Of a stretch of 64,000 bases of DNA, positions 41,350 to 50,060 are shown one piece after another. Within the stretch, counting starts at the first letter, position 1; every line of letters starts with the position of its first letter. Made by a program: the position numbers and the translations under genes. The stretch is from Afipia massiliensis. GTDB lineage: Bacteria > Pseudomonadota > Alphaproteobacteria > Rhizobiales > Xanthobacteraceae. The stretch covers positions 62,001-126,000 of the forward strand of contig NZ_JACHIJ010000006.1 of NCBI RefSeq assembly GCF_014203115.1, written 5' to 3'. Below the pieces are notes generated by a model that saw only the letters and a list, made by a program, of their open reading frames with translations, was not told where the DNA came from and ran no database searches.

Positions 41350-44337
41350 TTATGAAAGTGCAGGGGCTTTCGCCGCGCCGTTGTCCAGACTTATGGCAAG
41401 GACGCGGGCGACGTGCAATGCGCCACGACCCGAACCGTCCTTGATTTGATGGCGGCAGGACGTGCCGTCGGCCACGATCAGCGCATCATCGGCCGCCTTG
41501 CGTACAGCGGGCAGCAGGGATGCTTCAGCCATGTCCATGGAAACGTCGTAGGTCTCGGCTCCGTAGCCGAATGCGCCGGCCATGCCGCAGCAGCTGGATT
41601 CGATCTTTTCGACCTTCAGGCCGGGCACCAGCCGCAAAATCTTCTCGACCGGCGCGAAGGCCCCGAACGACTTCTGGTGGCAGTGGCCGTGCACCAGCGC
41701 GTTCTTCTCAATGGCGCCGAGCGGCAGTTTTAGCTGCCCGGTCTCGGCTTCGCGCACCAGAAATTCCTCGAACAGCAGGGCGTGGGCGCTGACTTGCTTG
41801 GCGGTGTCGTCAGAACGCAACGACAGCAGTTCGTCGCGAAGAGTCAGAAGACAGCTCGGTTCAAGCCCGACGATCGGCACGCCGCGCTCCGCAAACGGAA
41901 ACAGCGTTTCGACCACACGCTTGAGTTCAGCCTTCGCGTTCTCAACCAGTCCCGCCGACAGGAACGTGCGGCCGCAACACAGCGCCCGGCCGCCATCCTT
42001 GGCGTGGGGCAGGTGGACGCGATAGCCGCCGTCAACGAGAACGCGCAGCGCTGCATCGAGATTTTCGCGCTCGTAGGCGCGGTTGAAGGTGTCGGCGAAC
42101 AGCACGACCTCGCGGCCGCCTTCCGGTCCATAGGCTTCGCCCGCCGGCGCAAACACATCGCGCCGGAATTCTGGCAGCGCGCGGGCGGCGCTGATGCCCG
42201 CAATTTCCTCGAACAGCCAGCGCAAAATTTGGCTTCTGTTGCGCAGGTTGGCGAGCCACGCAAACCGTGACGCCAGCGCCGCGTAATGCGGCAGGTAACC
42301 CACCAGCCGGTCGCGTAGCGTCAGACCGTGTTTCGCGACGCGCGCCGCCAGTACCTCGATTTTCATTTTCGCCATATCGACGCCGGTCGGGCATTCGTGG
42401 CGGCAGGCCTTGCAGGAAACGCAAAGCTTCATTGTCTCCATCATCGCATCGGACGACAGCGCGTCGGGACCAAGCTGTCCGGAGATCGCCAGCCGCAGCG
42501 TATTGGCGCGGCCGCGTGTGACGTCCTTCTCGTTGCGCGTGGCGCGATACGACGGACACATCACGCCGCCCTCGAGCTTGCGGCACGCGCCGTTGTTGTT
42601 GCACATCTCGACCGCGCCCTGGAAACCGCCGGCGGCGCCGGGATATGCCGACCAATCCATCACCGTCTTGATGTTCTCGACTTTGTAACCGGGCGCGTAG
42701 CGAAACAGCGAGCGGTCATCCATCTTCGGCGGATGCACGATCTTGCCGGGATTGAGCGTGTTGTCCGGATCGAAGCGCTCCTTCACTTCTTCGAAGGCGT
42801 GAACGATCTGCGGGCCAAACATCTGGGCGTGGAATTCCGAGCGCACGATGCCGTCGCCGTGTTCGCCCGAATGCGAGCCTTTGTACTCGCGCACCATCGC
42901 GAAGGCTTCCTCGGCGATGGCACGCATCGCCTTGACGTCCTTGTCGAGCTTCAGGTTCAGGACGGGGCGCACATGCAGGCAGCCTTCGGAAGCATGCGCG
43001 TACATTGTGCCGCGTGTGCCGTGTTTCTCGAACACCTTGTTCAGGCGTTCGGTGTAGTCGGCGAGGTGCGGCAGCGGCACCGCGCAGTCCTCGACGAAGG
43101 AGACAGGTTTTCCCTCCTGCTTCATCGACATCATGATGTTGAGGCCGGAGGTGCGGAAATCCGTGATCGCCGCCTGCATCGCAGGCTCGACCACATCGAC
43201 CACGCCGCCCCATTTGCGTCTCTGCTGACCCCAGCCGAAACCGAGATCGCCCATCAACTCGCCGAGCTGCTTCAACTTGGCGAGATTGGCGGCCTGATCC
43301 GCTTCGGCAAACTCCACGATAAGCAGCGCTTCCGGCTCGCCCTTCACCACGGCTTCGATGGTCGGCCGGAACATTGCGATGTCGCGGCCGAGCGCGACCA
43401 TGGTGCTGTCGACCAGTTCGACCGCAATCGGTTTCAGCTTCACCAGATGCTGGGTGGCGTCCATTGCTTCGTAGAAGCTGCCGAAATGGCAGACGCCGAA
43501 CACCTTCGAGCCGATCAGCGGCCACAGCTTCAGCTCGATGCGCGTGGTGAAAGCGAGCGTGCCTTCGGAGCCGACCAGCAGGTGCGCCATGTTGTTGATC
43601 GGCTGCGGTGTCAGCGCATCGAGATTGTAACCGCCGACCCGGCGCTGCACGTGCGGAAACCGTGTCGCGATCTCGGAGGCCTCGCGCTCGCCAATCGCCA
43701 GCAGGTCGCGAAACAGATCGCGGCCCGGCATTTCGGTGTTCTGCCACGCCATGTCGCGCGGCACTTCACCGAAATGCAGGAGCGTGCCGTCGGCCAGCGC
43801 GGCGTCCATCGAAATGGTGTTGTCGCGCATGGTGCCATAGCGCAGCGAGCGCCCGCCGCAGGAATTGTTGCCGGCCATGCCGCCGATGGTGGCGCGCGAC
43901 GCGGTCGAGACGTCGACCGGAAACCACAGCCCGTGTTTCTTCAGTTGCCGGTTGAGATCGTCGAGCACGATGCCTGGCTCGACCACGCAGGTGCGCTTCT
44001 CGACATCGAGTGAGATGATCTTGTTCAGATACTTCGATGTATCGACCACAATCCCGCTGTTGACGGTCTGGCCGCATTGCGAGGTGCCGCCGCCGCGCGG
44101 CGTGACGATGCGGCCGTCGTCGCGTGCAATCGCCATCGCACGCAGGGCATCATCCATCGTGCGGGGCACGACCACGCCGAACGGCTTGATCTGGTAGAAC
44201 GAGGCATCGGTGGCGTAGCGCCCGAGATCGAACGGATTGAACAGCACGTCGCCGGAAATCTCGCGCGAGAGCCGCGCGGCGAGGGCGCTGTCCTGCGCGG
44301 TGGCATTTCCGGTTGCGGCTTTCTGCTGAGCCATCAT
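41350..44337 (-). CDS. FAD/Fe-S D-2-hydroxyacid dehydrogenase (GlcD-GlcF-like fusion)
   Basis: A 995-residue fusion enzyme. Residues about 30-480 are a VAO-type FAD domain ('TPRGGGTSQCGQTVNSGIVV' and 'IGGMAGNNSCGGRSLRYG') with the FAD-oxidase C-terminal part. Residues about 636-650 hold a cysteine cluster, 'CVSCKACRHECPTGVDM', that can ligate a 4Fe-4S centre. Two CCG-type cysteine-rich domains follow ('ALCCGRTFLSAGL' and 'ESSCCGMAGAFGYG'). The build matches fused D-lactate/glycolate dehydrogenases that oxidise a 2-hydroxyacid to a 2-oxoacid at the membrane. Neighbours (GlcG-like, GntR/FCD, serine-glyoxylate aminotransferase) favour glycolate or a related acid. D-lactate remains possible. Confidence 0.88.
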   Translation of the reverse strand: MMAQQKAATGNATAQDSALAARLSREISGDVLFNPFDLGRYATDASFYQIKPFGVVVPRTMDDALRAMAIARDDGRIVTPRGGGTSQCGQTVNSGIVVDTSKYLNKIISLDVEKRTCVVEPGIVLDDLNRQLKKHGLWFPVDVSTASRATIGGMAGNNSCGGRSLRYGTMRDNTISMDAALADGTLLHFGEVPRDMAWQNTEMPGRDLFRDLLAIGEREASEIATRFPHVQRRVGGYNLDALTPQPINNMAHLLVGSEGTLAFTTRIELKLWPLIGSKVFGVCHFGSFYEAMDATQHLVKLKPIAVELVDSTMVALGRDIAMFRPTIEAVVKGEPEALLIVEFAEADQAANLAKLKQLGELMGDLGFGWGQQRRKWGGVVDVVEPAMQAAITDFRTSGLNIMMSMKQEGKPVSFVEDCAVPLPHLADYTERLNKVFEKHGTRGTMYAHASEGCLHVRPVLNLKLDKDVKAMRAIAEEAFAMVREYKGSHSGEHGDGIVRSEFHAQMFGPQIVHAFEEVKERFDPDNTLNPGKIVHPPKMDDRSLFRYAPGYKVENIKTVMDWSAYPGAAGGFQGAVEMCNNNGACRKLEGGVMCPSYRATRNEKDVTRGRANTLRLAISGQLGPDALSSDAMMETMKLCVSCKACRHECPTGVDMAKMKIEVLAARVAKHGLTLRDRLVGYLPHYAALASRFAWLANLRNRSQILRWLFEEIAGISAARALPEFRRDVFAPAGEAYGPEGGREVVLFADTFNRAYERENLDAALRVLVDGGYRVHLPHAKDGGRALCCGRTFLSAGLVENAKAELKRVVETLFPFAERGVPIVGLEPSCLLTLRDELLSLRSDDTAKQVSAHALLFEEFLVREAETGQLKLPLGAIEKNALVHGHCHQKSFGAFAPVEKILRLVPGLKVEKIESSCCGMAGAFGYGAETYDVSMDMAEASLLPAVRKAADDALIVADGTSCRHQIKDGSGRGALHVARVLAISLDNGAAKAPALS

Positions 44338-44382
44338 TTGGTTCTCGGGCCCAACTGTCAGGTGTTGCCTGCGTTTCTTCGA

Positions 44383-44492
44383 CCTCTCCCCGGTGGGGAG
44401 AGGTCGGCGCGAAGCGCCGGGTGAAGGGGACTGATGTTCAACTCAAGCATTCATTGCCCCTCACCCCAGCCCTCTCCCCAACGGGGAGAGGG
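44383..44492. repeat. Inverted repeat of the CTCTCCCC/GGGGAGAG type
   Basis: Two short hairpins, CCTCTCCCCGGTGGGGAGAGG at 44383-44403 (written as arms CCTCTCCCC and GGGGAGAGG) and CCTCTCCCCAACGGGGAGAGG at 44471-44491, lie in the gap between the GntR gene and the dehydrogenase it precedes. The sequence between also carries CACCC/GGGTG arms, so the whole 110 bases can fold as one long element. I recognise this as a repeat widespread between genes in Rhizobiales. No gene is present in 44338-44504. Confidence 0.75.
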
Positions 44493-44504
44493 GGCTGTAT
44501 CGCC

Positions 44505-45248
44505 TCAGGTGGTACTGTCGCGCAACGCCGAAACATCGGCCGCCGGGCGTCCGCTCGGCTGATGTTCGCGCATATACTCGCACACAGCCTCGCATTTGCC
44601 GCGCATATGGTCGAACATCAGCTTGCTGAGTTCTTCGCCGTTGCGGCGGCGCAGGGCGTCCACCATCGCTTCATGCTCGCGCATGGCGTCGCTCAGCCGG
44701 TCGCGCCGCAACAGGTTGGCCGAATAGCGCAGCCGCCGCACCATGGCGTTCGCGGCCGCATAGCTCGAACTCAGGAACGGGTTTTGCGCGGCGTCCACGA
44801 TGGACTGGTGAATCTTCTGGTTCAGCCGGAAATAATCGGTCAGTTCCTGGCGGATATAGTGGCTGTACATCTCCAGATGCATCCGTTCGATCCGGGCGAT
44901 GTCCTCGTCGGAAATGCGTTCGCAGGCGACGCGGCCCGCCAGCGCATCGAGCCCGGCAATTAGCTCGAACAGATGCCGGATGTCCTGTTCGGAAAACTGG
45001 CGCACCCGCGCGCCGCGGTTTGGCAGCAGCTCGATCAGGCCTTCCGACGCCAGCACCTTCAGCGCCTCGCGCAGCGGCGTGCGCGACACGTCGAAGCGTT
45101 CGCACAGTTCGCGCTCGGGAATGCGGCTGCCCGGCTCAAGGTGTCCCTCGACAATGAAGTCACGGATCTGCCCGAGCAGGTCGTCGTGCAGGGAAGCCGG
45201 GGAGGTCTCGACAACCTCAAGGGACTTGGCGCGCAAAAGATTATTCAA
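44505..45248 (-). CDS. GntR family (FCD) transcriptional regulator
   Basis: A 247-residue regulator with an N-terminal winged helix ('GSRIPERELCERFDVSRTPL', then REALKVLASEGLIELLPNRG) and a C-terminal FCD all-helical ligand domain ('LFELIAGLDALAGRVACERI', 'NQKIHQSIVDAAQNPFLSSS', with the metal-binding His positions in IHQ and MREHEAM). Such regulators sense small organic acids; the E. coli glycolate regulator GlcC is of this type. It lies upstream of the FAD/Fe-S dehydrogenase in the same direction and is divergent from sgaA, with two palindromes in between. It probably controls both. Confidence 0.92.
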   Translation of the reverse strand: MNNLLRAKSLEVVETSPASLHDDLLGQIRDFIVEGHLEPGSRIPERELCERFDVSRTPLREALKVLASEGLIELLPNRGARVRQFSEQDIRHLFELIAGLDALAGRVACERISDEDIARIERMHLEMYSHYIRQELTDYFRLNQKIHQSIVDAAQNPFLSSSYAAANAMVRRLRYSANLLRRDRLSDAMREHEAMVDALRRRNGEELSKLMFDHMRGKCEAVCEYMREHQPSGRPAADVSALRDSTT

Positions 45249-45442
45249 AATCCGAAGCCTCCGGAGGGGTGTAACGCTGAAAATCGATCAGCAGGACACG
45301 CTTTGCGGCGATAAACCGATTGGTATCGGATTTTTTGGTTGTGAAAAAGGAAAATCTGAATACAATTCAGCCAAAGAAATTCTTGCGATGCACAATTATT
45401 TGCATGCAAAAGCGTTAACAGGATCTTAGGGAGCGCCGATCG
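45249..45442. promoter_or_regulatory. Divergent GntR/sgaA control region with two palindromes
   Basis: Perfect palindromes CTGAATACAATTCAG (45356-45370, centre ACA) and TTTGCATGCAAA (45399-45410) lie 28 bases apart in an AT-rich 194-base gap. Either could be the FCD-regulator site. A weak stem CCGAT/ATCGG followed by ATTTTTT is at 45316-45336. GGGAG precedes the sgaA ATG. Confidence 0.5.
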
Positions 45443-46654
45443 ATGTCCAACGCCTCTGTCCACACCGGACGGCATTTCCTCCAGATTCCCGGACCGACCA
45501 ATGTGCCCGACCGCGTGTTGCGGGCGATGGACATGCCGACCATCGATCATCGCGGGCCGGAATTCGCGCAGCTTGGGCTCGATGTGATCGAGGGCTCCAA
45601 GAAAGTCTTCAAAACCAGAAACCCGGTCATCATCTATCCCTCGTCCGGCACCGGCGCCTGGGAAGCCGCCATCGTCAACACGCTGTCGCCCGGCGACAAG
45701 GTGCTGATGGTCGAGACCGGCCACTTCGCGACGCTGTGGCGCGCGCTGGCCGACAGGTTGAAGATCGACGTCGAGTTCGTACCGGGCGACTGGCGCCACG
45801 GCGTCAACCCGGACGATATCGAACAGCGCCTCGGCAAGGACAAGCAGCACGCCATCAAGGCGGTGATGGTCGTCCATAACGAAACCTCGACCGGGGTGAC
45901 CAGCCGGATTCACGAGGTCCGCAAGGCGATCGACCGCGCAAAACATCCGGCGCTGCTGATGGTCGATTCGATTTCGGGCCTTGGCTCGATCGAATACGAT
46001 CACGACGGCTGGGGCGTGGACGTTACCGTGTCCTGCTCGCAGAAGGGGCTGATGCTGCCGCCGGGCCTCGGCTTCAATGCCGTTTCCGAAAAGGCGCTCG
46101 CGGCGTCGAAGGCCAACAGTTCGCTGCGGTCCTACTGGGACTGGCACGAGATCATCGCTGCCAACAAAAGCGGCTCGTGGTCCTACACGCCTGCAACGAA
46201 CCTTCTCTACGGTCTGAAGGAAGCCGTCGCGATGTTGCTGGAAGAGGGGCTGGACAATGTGTTCGCCCGCCACAAGCGCTATTCCGCGGCGACGCGCGCG
46301 GCGGTGGAGACGTGGGGCCTCGAAAATCTCTGCCTCGACCCGCGCGAATATTCGCCAATTCTGACCGCGGTGGTGATGCCCGAAGGGCACGACGCCGATC
46401 AGTTCCGCAAGGTGACGCTCGACAATTTCGACATGTCGCTGGGCTCGGGCCTGAGCAAGGTGAAGGGCAAGGTGTTCCGCATCGGCCATCTCGGCCATTT
46501 CAACGATCTGATGCTGATGGGCACGCTGGCCGGTGTCGAAATGGCGCTCGATCTCGCGAAAGTGCCGCATCGCAAGGGCGGTGTGATGGCGGCGATGGAT
46601 GTGCTGACCGGGCGCGAGGCGAAGTCCTCGCATGCAAAAACGGCGGTGGCGTAA
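45443..46654 (+). CDS. sgaA: Serine-glyoxylate aminotransferase
   Basis: A 403-residue class V PLP enzyme that converts glyoxylate and serine to glycine and hydroxypyruvate. It begins 'GRHFLQIPGPTNVPDRVLRA', typical of SgaA. The PLP lysine is Lys201 in 'VSCSQKGLMLPPGLGF'; Asp175 in 'LMVDSISGLGS' would contact the pyridine nitrogen. The C-terminal 'FRIGHLGHFNDLMLMGTL' matches the family. It is divergent from the GntR/FCD regulator and the glycolate-type dehydrogenase, so it would consume the glyoxylate formed there. The tctCBA genes follow 106 bases later and may share regulation. Confidence 0.92.
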   Translation: MSNASVHTGRHFLQIPGPTNVPDRVLRAMDMPTIDHRGPEFAQLGLDVIEGSKKVFKTRNPVIIYPSSGTGAWEAAIVNTLSPGDKVLMVETGHFATLWRALADRLKIDVEFVPGDWRHGVNPDDIEQRLGKDKQHAIKAVMVVHNETSTGVTSRIHEVRKAIDRAKHPALLMVDSISGLGSIEYDHDGWGVDVTVSCSQKGLMLPPGLGFNAVSEKALAASKANSSLRSYWDWHEIIAANKSGSWSYTPATNLLYGLKEAVAMLLEEGLDNVFARHKRYSAATRAAVETWGLENLCLDPREYSPILTAVVMPEGHDADQFRKVTLDNFDMSLGSGLSKVKGKVFRIGHLGHFNDLMLMGTLAGVEMALDLAKVPHRKGGVMAAMDVLTGREAKSSHAKTAVA

Positions 46655-46760
46655 CGCCGCGCTGGCGGCGTCAATGATGAACTCGAAATCCGCAGCATAG
46701 CGGAAACACAAACAAGGTCCGGCGCAGCCGGGCTTCATAAAACACACAGGGAGAAACCGG

Positions 46761-47741
46761 ATGAAGACTCTGATCAAGGCGACAAGTGTGCTTGCGCTGC
46801 TGGCGGCGACACCGGCAATGGCATGGGAGCCGGCCAAGCCGGTCGAGATCGTTGTCGCGGCCGGCGCCGGCGGCGCATCCGACCAGATGGCGCGCATGAT
46901 GCAGGCCGCGATCCAGAAGAACAACCTGATGAAGCAGCCCGTCATCGTGTCGCTGAAGGGCGGTGCGTCCGGTGCGGAAGCGCTGATGTACATGAAGGGC
47001 AGCGACGGCGATCCCAACAAGGTGCTGATCGCCTATTCGCTGATCTACATGCTGCCGCTGTCGGCGAAGATTCCGTTCAACTGGCGCGATCTGACGCCGG
47101 TTTCGGTGATCGCGATGGACCAGTTCGTGCTGTGGGACAATGCCTCCGGTCCCAAGACCGTGAAGGATTTCATCGCTGCCGCGAAAGCCTCCAGTTCGCC
47201 GTTCAAGATGGGCGGCACCGGCTCGAAGCGCGAGGATCACGTTCTTACGGTCTTCATGGAAAAGAAGACCGGCGCGAAGTTCTCCTACCTGCCTTACAAG
47301 TCGGGCGGCGAGGCGGCGACCCAGCTCGTCGGTAACCACACCGAGTCCAACGTCAACAATCCGTCGGAGAATCTTGAAGTGTGGCGCGCCGGTCAGGTGC
47401 GTGCGCTGTGCGTGTTCGACAAGGAGCGCATCGCCTACAAGACCAAGGTCACCGAGACGCAGTCCTGGAACGACATTCCGACCTGCAAGGAAGAAGGCCT
47501 CGACATGCAGTACTTGATGCTGCGCGCGATGTTCCTTCCCGGCAAGGTCACGCCCGAGCAGACCGCATTCTATGACGATCTGTTCAAGAAGGTGACACAG
47601 ACCACGGAATACAAGGAATACATGGAGAAGCAGGCCTTGAAGCCGGTCTATCTCAACGGCAAGGACATGCTCAAATTCCTTGAAGAGGACGATGCCCTGA
47701 ACAAGGCGCTGATGACCGAAGCAGGCTTCGTCGCAAAATAA
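46761..47741 (+). CDS. tctC: Tripartite tricarboxylate transporter substrate-binding protein TctC
   Basis: A 326-residue periplasmic binding protein of the Bug/TctC family. The signal peptide ends near residue 21 (TPAMA, then WEP). The typical 'PVEIVVAAGAGGASDQMARM' opening and the 'FKMGGTGSKREDHVLT' pocket segment are visible, with two cysteines later (RALCV, PTCKEE). GGGAGAAA precedes its ATG. It is first of tctCBA. Bug proteins bind carboxylic acids such as citrate, tartrate or hydroxy acids; in this context a hydroxy- or dicarboxylic acid feeding the glyoxylate genes is plausible but unproven. A terminator-like hairpin separates it from tctB. Confidence 0.9.
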   Translation: MKTLIKATSVLALLAATPAMAWEPAKPVEIVVAAGAGGASDQMARMMQAAIQKNNLMKQPVIVSLKGGASGAEALMYMKGSDGDPNKVLIAYSLIYMLPLSAKIPFNWRDLTPVSVIAMDQFVLWDNASGPKTVKDFIAAAKASSSPFKMGGTGSKREDHVLTVFMEKKTGAKFSYLPYKSGGEAATQLVGNHTESNVNNPSENLEVWRAGQVRALCVFDKERIAYKTKVTETQSWNDIPTCKEEGLDMQYLMLRAMFLPGKVTPEQTAFYDDLFKKVTQTTEYKEYMEKQALKPVYLNGKDMLKFLEEDDALNKALMTEAGFVAK

Positions 47742-47758
47742 CCTCGGCAACCGAGGTC

Positions 47759-47797
47759 TGGCGCCGTCGTCCAAGCGGCGGCGCCAATTTTTTATTT
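47759..47797 (+). terminator. Intra-operon terminator/attenuator between tctC and tctB
   Basis: An 11-base stem, TGGCGCCGTCG against CGGCGGCGCCA with one G-T pair, is followed by ATTTTTTATTT. A smaller CCTCGG/CCGAGG hairpin lies at 47742-47756. It probably allows more binding protein than permease to be made. Confidence 0.75.
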
Positions 47798-47826
47798 CCC
47801 TCACAACAGCGCCGGCGGACTCCGAC

Positions 47827-48366
47827 ATGGCCCAAGACATCGAAATCGTCGTCGAAGACCCGACCGCGCCGGACGAGAATTCGCCCGCGATCACCAACAA
47901 TCGCACGGTCGAGATGGTGGTCATGACGTTGCTACTCGGGCTCGCAGTGGTGCTGGGCTTCGACAATTGGCGCACCGGCGCTTCATGGGATGCCACAGGC
48001 CCGGAGGCTGGCTATTTTCCGTTTTATCTCTCCGTGATCCTCGGCGGCGCGGCGCTCTACGGACTCGTTAGCGTCGTCATCAAGCGCACCCAAGGATTGG
48101 AAACCTTCGTCACTCGTTCGCAGCTGCGCCGTGTGCTGCAGGTGTTCGTGCCGACGCTGATGTTCTGTCTCGCGATGCAATGGCTCGGCCTTTATGTGGC
48201 GAGCTTCCTGCTGATCTCGGGCTTCATGGCGATTATCGGCAAGATCGCATGGTGGAAGTCGCTGCTCACCGCATTTATCTTCGTCGCGATCATGTTCGGG
48301 ACGTTCGATGTCGCCTTCGACGTCATCATGCCGAAGGGTCCGCTCGAAGCGGCCATCGGACGCTAA
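47827..48366 (+). CDS. tctB: Tripartite tricarboxylate transporter small membrane subunit TctB
   Basis: A 179-residue membrane protein of the TctB family with four hydrophobic segments: residues about 30-45 (VVMTLLLGLAVVLGF), 60-85, 100-125 and 130-165. The opening stretch is acidic and soluble. The family feature 'GPEAGYFPFYLSVILGGAAL' is present. It lies 85 bases after tctC, beyond a terminator-like hairpin, and 21 bases before tctA. Confidence 0.88.
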   Translation: MAQDIEIVVEDPTAPDENSPAITNNRTVEMVVMTLLLGLAVVLGFDNWRTGASWDATGPEAGYFPFYLSVILGGAALYGLVSVVIKRTQGLETFVTRSQLRRVLQVFVPTLMFCLAMQWLGLYVASFLLISGFMAIIGKIAWWKSLLTAFIFVAIMFGTFDVAFDVIMPKGPLEAAIGR

Positions 48367-48387
48367 GACAGAACCGGGGATACGATC

Positions 48388-49902
48388 ATGGAAGCACTCG
48401 GTCTGTTGTTTCACGGCTTCGCGGTTCTCTTCACCTGGAAGATTCTTGCGCTGATGATGGTCGGGCTGGTGCTCGGCATCTTTGTCGGTGTGCTGCCGGG
48501 GCTCGGCGGACCCAATGGCGTCGCGATCCTGTTGCCGCTCACGTTCTCGATGGATCCGACATCGGCCATCGTGATGCTGTCGTGCATCTATTGGGGCGCG
48601 CTGTTCGGTGGCGCGATCACCTCGATCCTGTTCAACATTCCCGGCGAAGCATGGTCGGTGGCGACCACCTTCGACGGCTATCCGATGGCGCAGCAGGGCA
48701 AGGCTGCGGAAGCGCTGACCGCGGCGTTCACCTCGTCGTTCATCGGCTCGCTGGTCGCGGTGATGCTGATCACATTCCTGGCGCCGAGCATTGCTGGCTT
48801 TGCACTCAAGTTCGGGCCGCCAGAATTCTTCGCGGTCTATCTTCTGACGTTCTGCTCGTTCGTCGGCCTCGGCCGCGAAGCCAAGCACAAGACCGTCATC
48901 TCCATGGCGCTGGGCCTGTTGCTTGCGGGCGTCGGCCTCGACACCGTGTCGGGCCAGTTGCGCATGACCTTCGGCTCGAACGACCTGCTGCGCGGCGTCA
49001 ACTTCCTTGTCGCGGTGATCGGCCTCTTCGGCATCAGCGAAATCCTGCTGACCATGGAAGAGCGCCTTGCGCTGCGCGGTCATGCAGCACGTATCAGCCT
49101 GCGGACAGTCTGGAGCGTCTGGAAGGATCTGCCGAAGTACTGGGCGACACTGGTCCGCTCGTCCGTCATCGGATGCTGGCTCGGCATCACGCCGGGCGGC
49201 GCCATTGCAGCCTCGTTCATGGGCTACAATCTCGCCAAGCGCTTTTCCAAGGACAAGGAATCCTTCGGCAAGGGCCGCATCGAAGGCGTGTTCGCGCCGG
49301 AAACAGCCGCCCACGCATCGGGCACGGCGGCGCTGCTGCCGATGCTGGCACTCGGCATTCCTGGCTCCGGCACCGCGGCGATCCTGCTCGGCGGCCTGAT
49401 GGTGTGGGGACTCAATCCCGGCCCGCTGCTGTTCGTGGAGCACAAGGATTTCGTCTGGGGCCTGATCGCGTCGATGTATCTCGGCAACGTCGTCGGCCTC
49501 GTGCTGGTGTTGACGACCGTGCCGATCTTCGCCTCGATCCTGCGCGTGCCGTTCGCCGCCATCGCGCCGATGATCGTGGTGTCGTGCGCGATTGGCGCTT
49601 ACGCCATCCAGAACGCGATGTTCGACATCTGGCTGATGCTGCTGTTCGGCGTGGTCGGCTACGTGTTCAAGAAGATCGGCATTCCGCTGGCGCCGTTCAC
49701 GCTGGCGCTGGTGCTCGGCAGCCGCGCCGAGGATGCGTTCCGCCTTGCCATGATCGGATCGGGCGGGGACGTGAAGGTGTTTTGGTCGAACGGTCTCGTC
49801 GGCTCGATCACGACGCTGGCGTTCGTGCTATTGTTCTGGCCGCTGATCGACAAGGCGTTCGAAGGCATCGGACGCCTGCGGCGGCGGCCAGCGAGCGCGT
49901 AG
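48388..49902 (+). CDS. tctA: Tripartite tricarboxylate transporter large permease TctA
   Basis: A 504-residue permease with about eleven or twelve hydrophobic segments. The diagnostic TctA motif is 'GVLPGLGGPNGVAILLPLTF' (about 30-49) and a second copy-like motif 'GIPGSGTAAILLGGLMVWGL' (about 328-347) marks the internal repeat. 'YWGALFGGAITSILFNIPGE' is also conserved. It forms the transport channel with TctB and receives substrate from TctC, driven by an ion gradient rather than ATP. It ends the operon; family A repeats follow within 20 bases. Confidence 0.92.
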   Translation: MEALGLLFHGFAVLFTWKILALMMVGLVLGIFVGVLPGLGGPNGVAILLPLTFSMDPTSAIVMLSCIYWGALFGGAITSILFNIPGEAWSVATTFDGYPMAQQGKAAEALTAAFTSSFIGSLVAVMLITFLAPSIAGFALKFGPPEFFAVYLLTFCSFVGLGREAKHKTVISMALGLLLAGVGLDTVSGQLRMTFGSNDLLRGVNFLVAVIGLFGISEILLTMEERLALRGHAARISLRTVWSVWKDLPKYWATLVRSSVIGCWLGITPGGAIAASFMGYNLAKRFSKDKESFGKGRIEGVFAPETAAHASGTAALLPMLALGIPGSGTAAILLGGLMVWGLNPGPLLFVEHKDFVWGLIASMYLGNVVGLVLVLTTVPIFASILRVPFAAIAPMIVVSCAIGAYAIQNAMFDIWLMLLFGVVGYVFKKIGIPLAPFTLALVLGSRAEDAFRLAMIGSGGDVKVFWSNGLVGSITTLAFVLLFWPLIDKAFEGIGRLRRRPASA

Positions 49903-49921
49903 CGACTATTTGGGGGCGTCG

Positions 49922-49964
49922 CCATCCTTCGAGGCTCGCAAGAGCTCGCGCCTCAGGATGACGG
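49922..49964. repeat. Palindromic repeat family A, copy 3
   Basis: CCATCCTTCGAGGCTCGC...GCGCCTCAGGATGACGG, 20 bases after the tctA stop. It is inverted relative to the copy at 50001. Confidence 0.85.
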
Positions 49965-50000
49965 AATCCGCATCCACCAATATTTATCCACGCAAGGAAC

Positions 50001-50048
50001 GTCATCCTGAGGTGCGAGCCGCCTTTTGCGGCGAGCCTCGAAGGATGA
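50001..50048. repeat. Palindromic repeat family A, copy 4
   Basis: GTCATCCTGAGGTGCGAGC...GCGAGCCTCGAAGGATGA with an extra GCCGCC/GGCG centre. It lies 13 bases before the end of the broken GIY-YIG gene. Confidence 0.85.
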
Positions 50049-50060
50049 AGGAAGAGAGCA

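Noticed and set aside
42328-44013. 561-residue forward open frame over the FAD/Fe-S enzyme
   Set aside because: Shadow of a strongly supported gene on the other strand.
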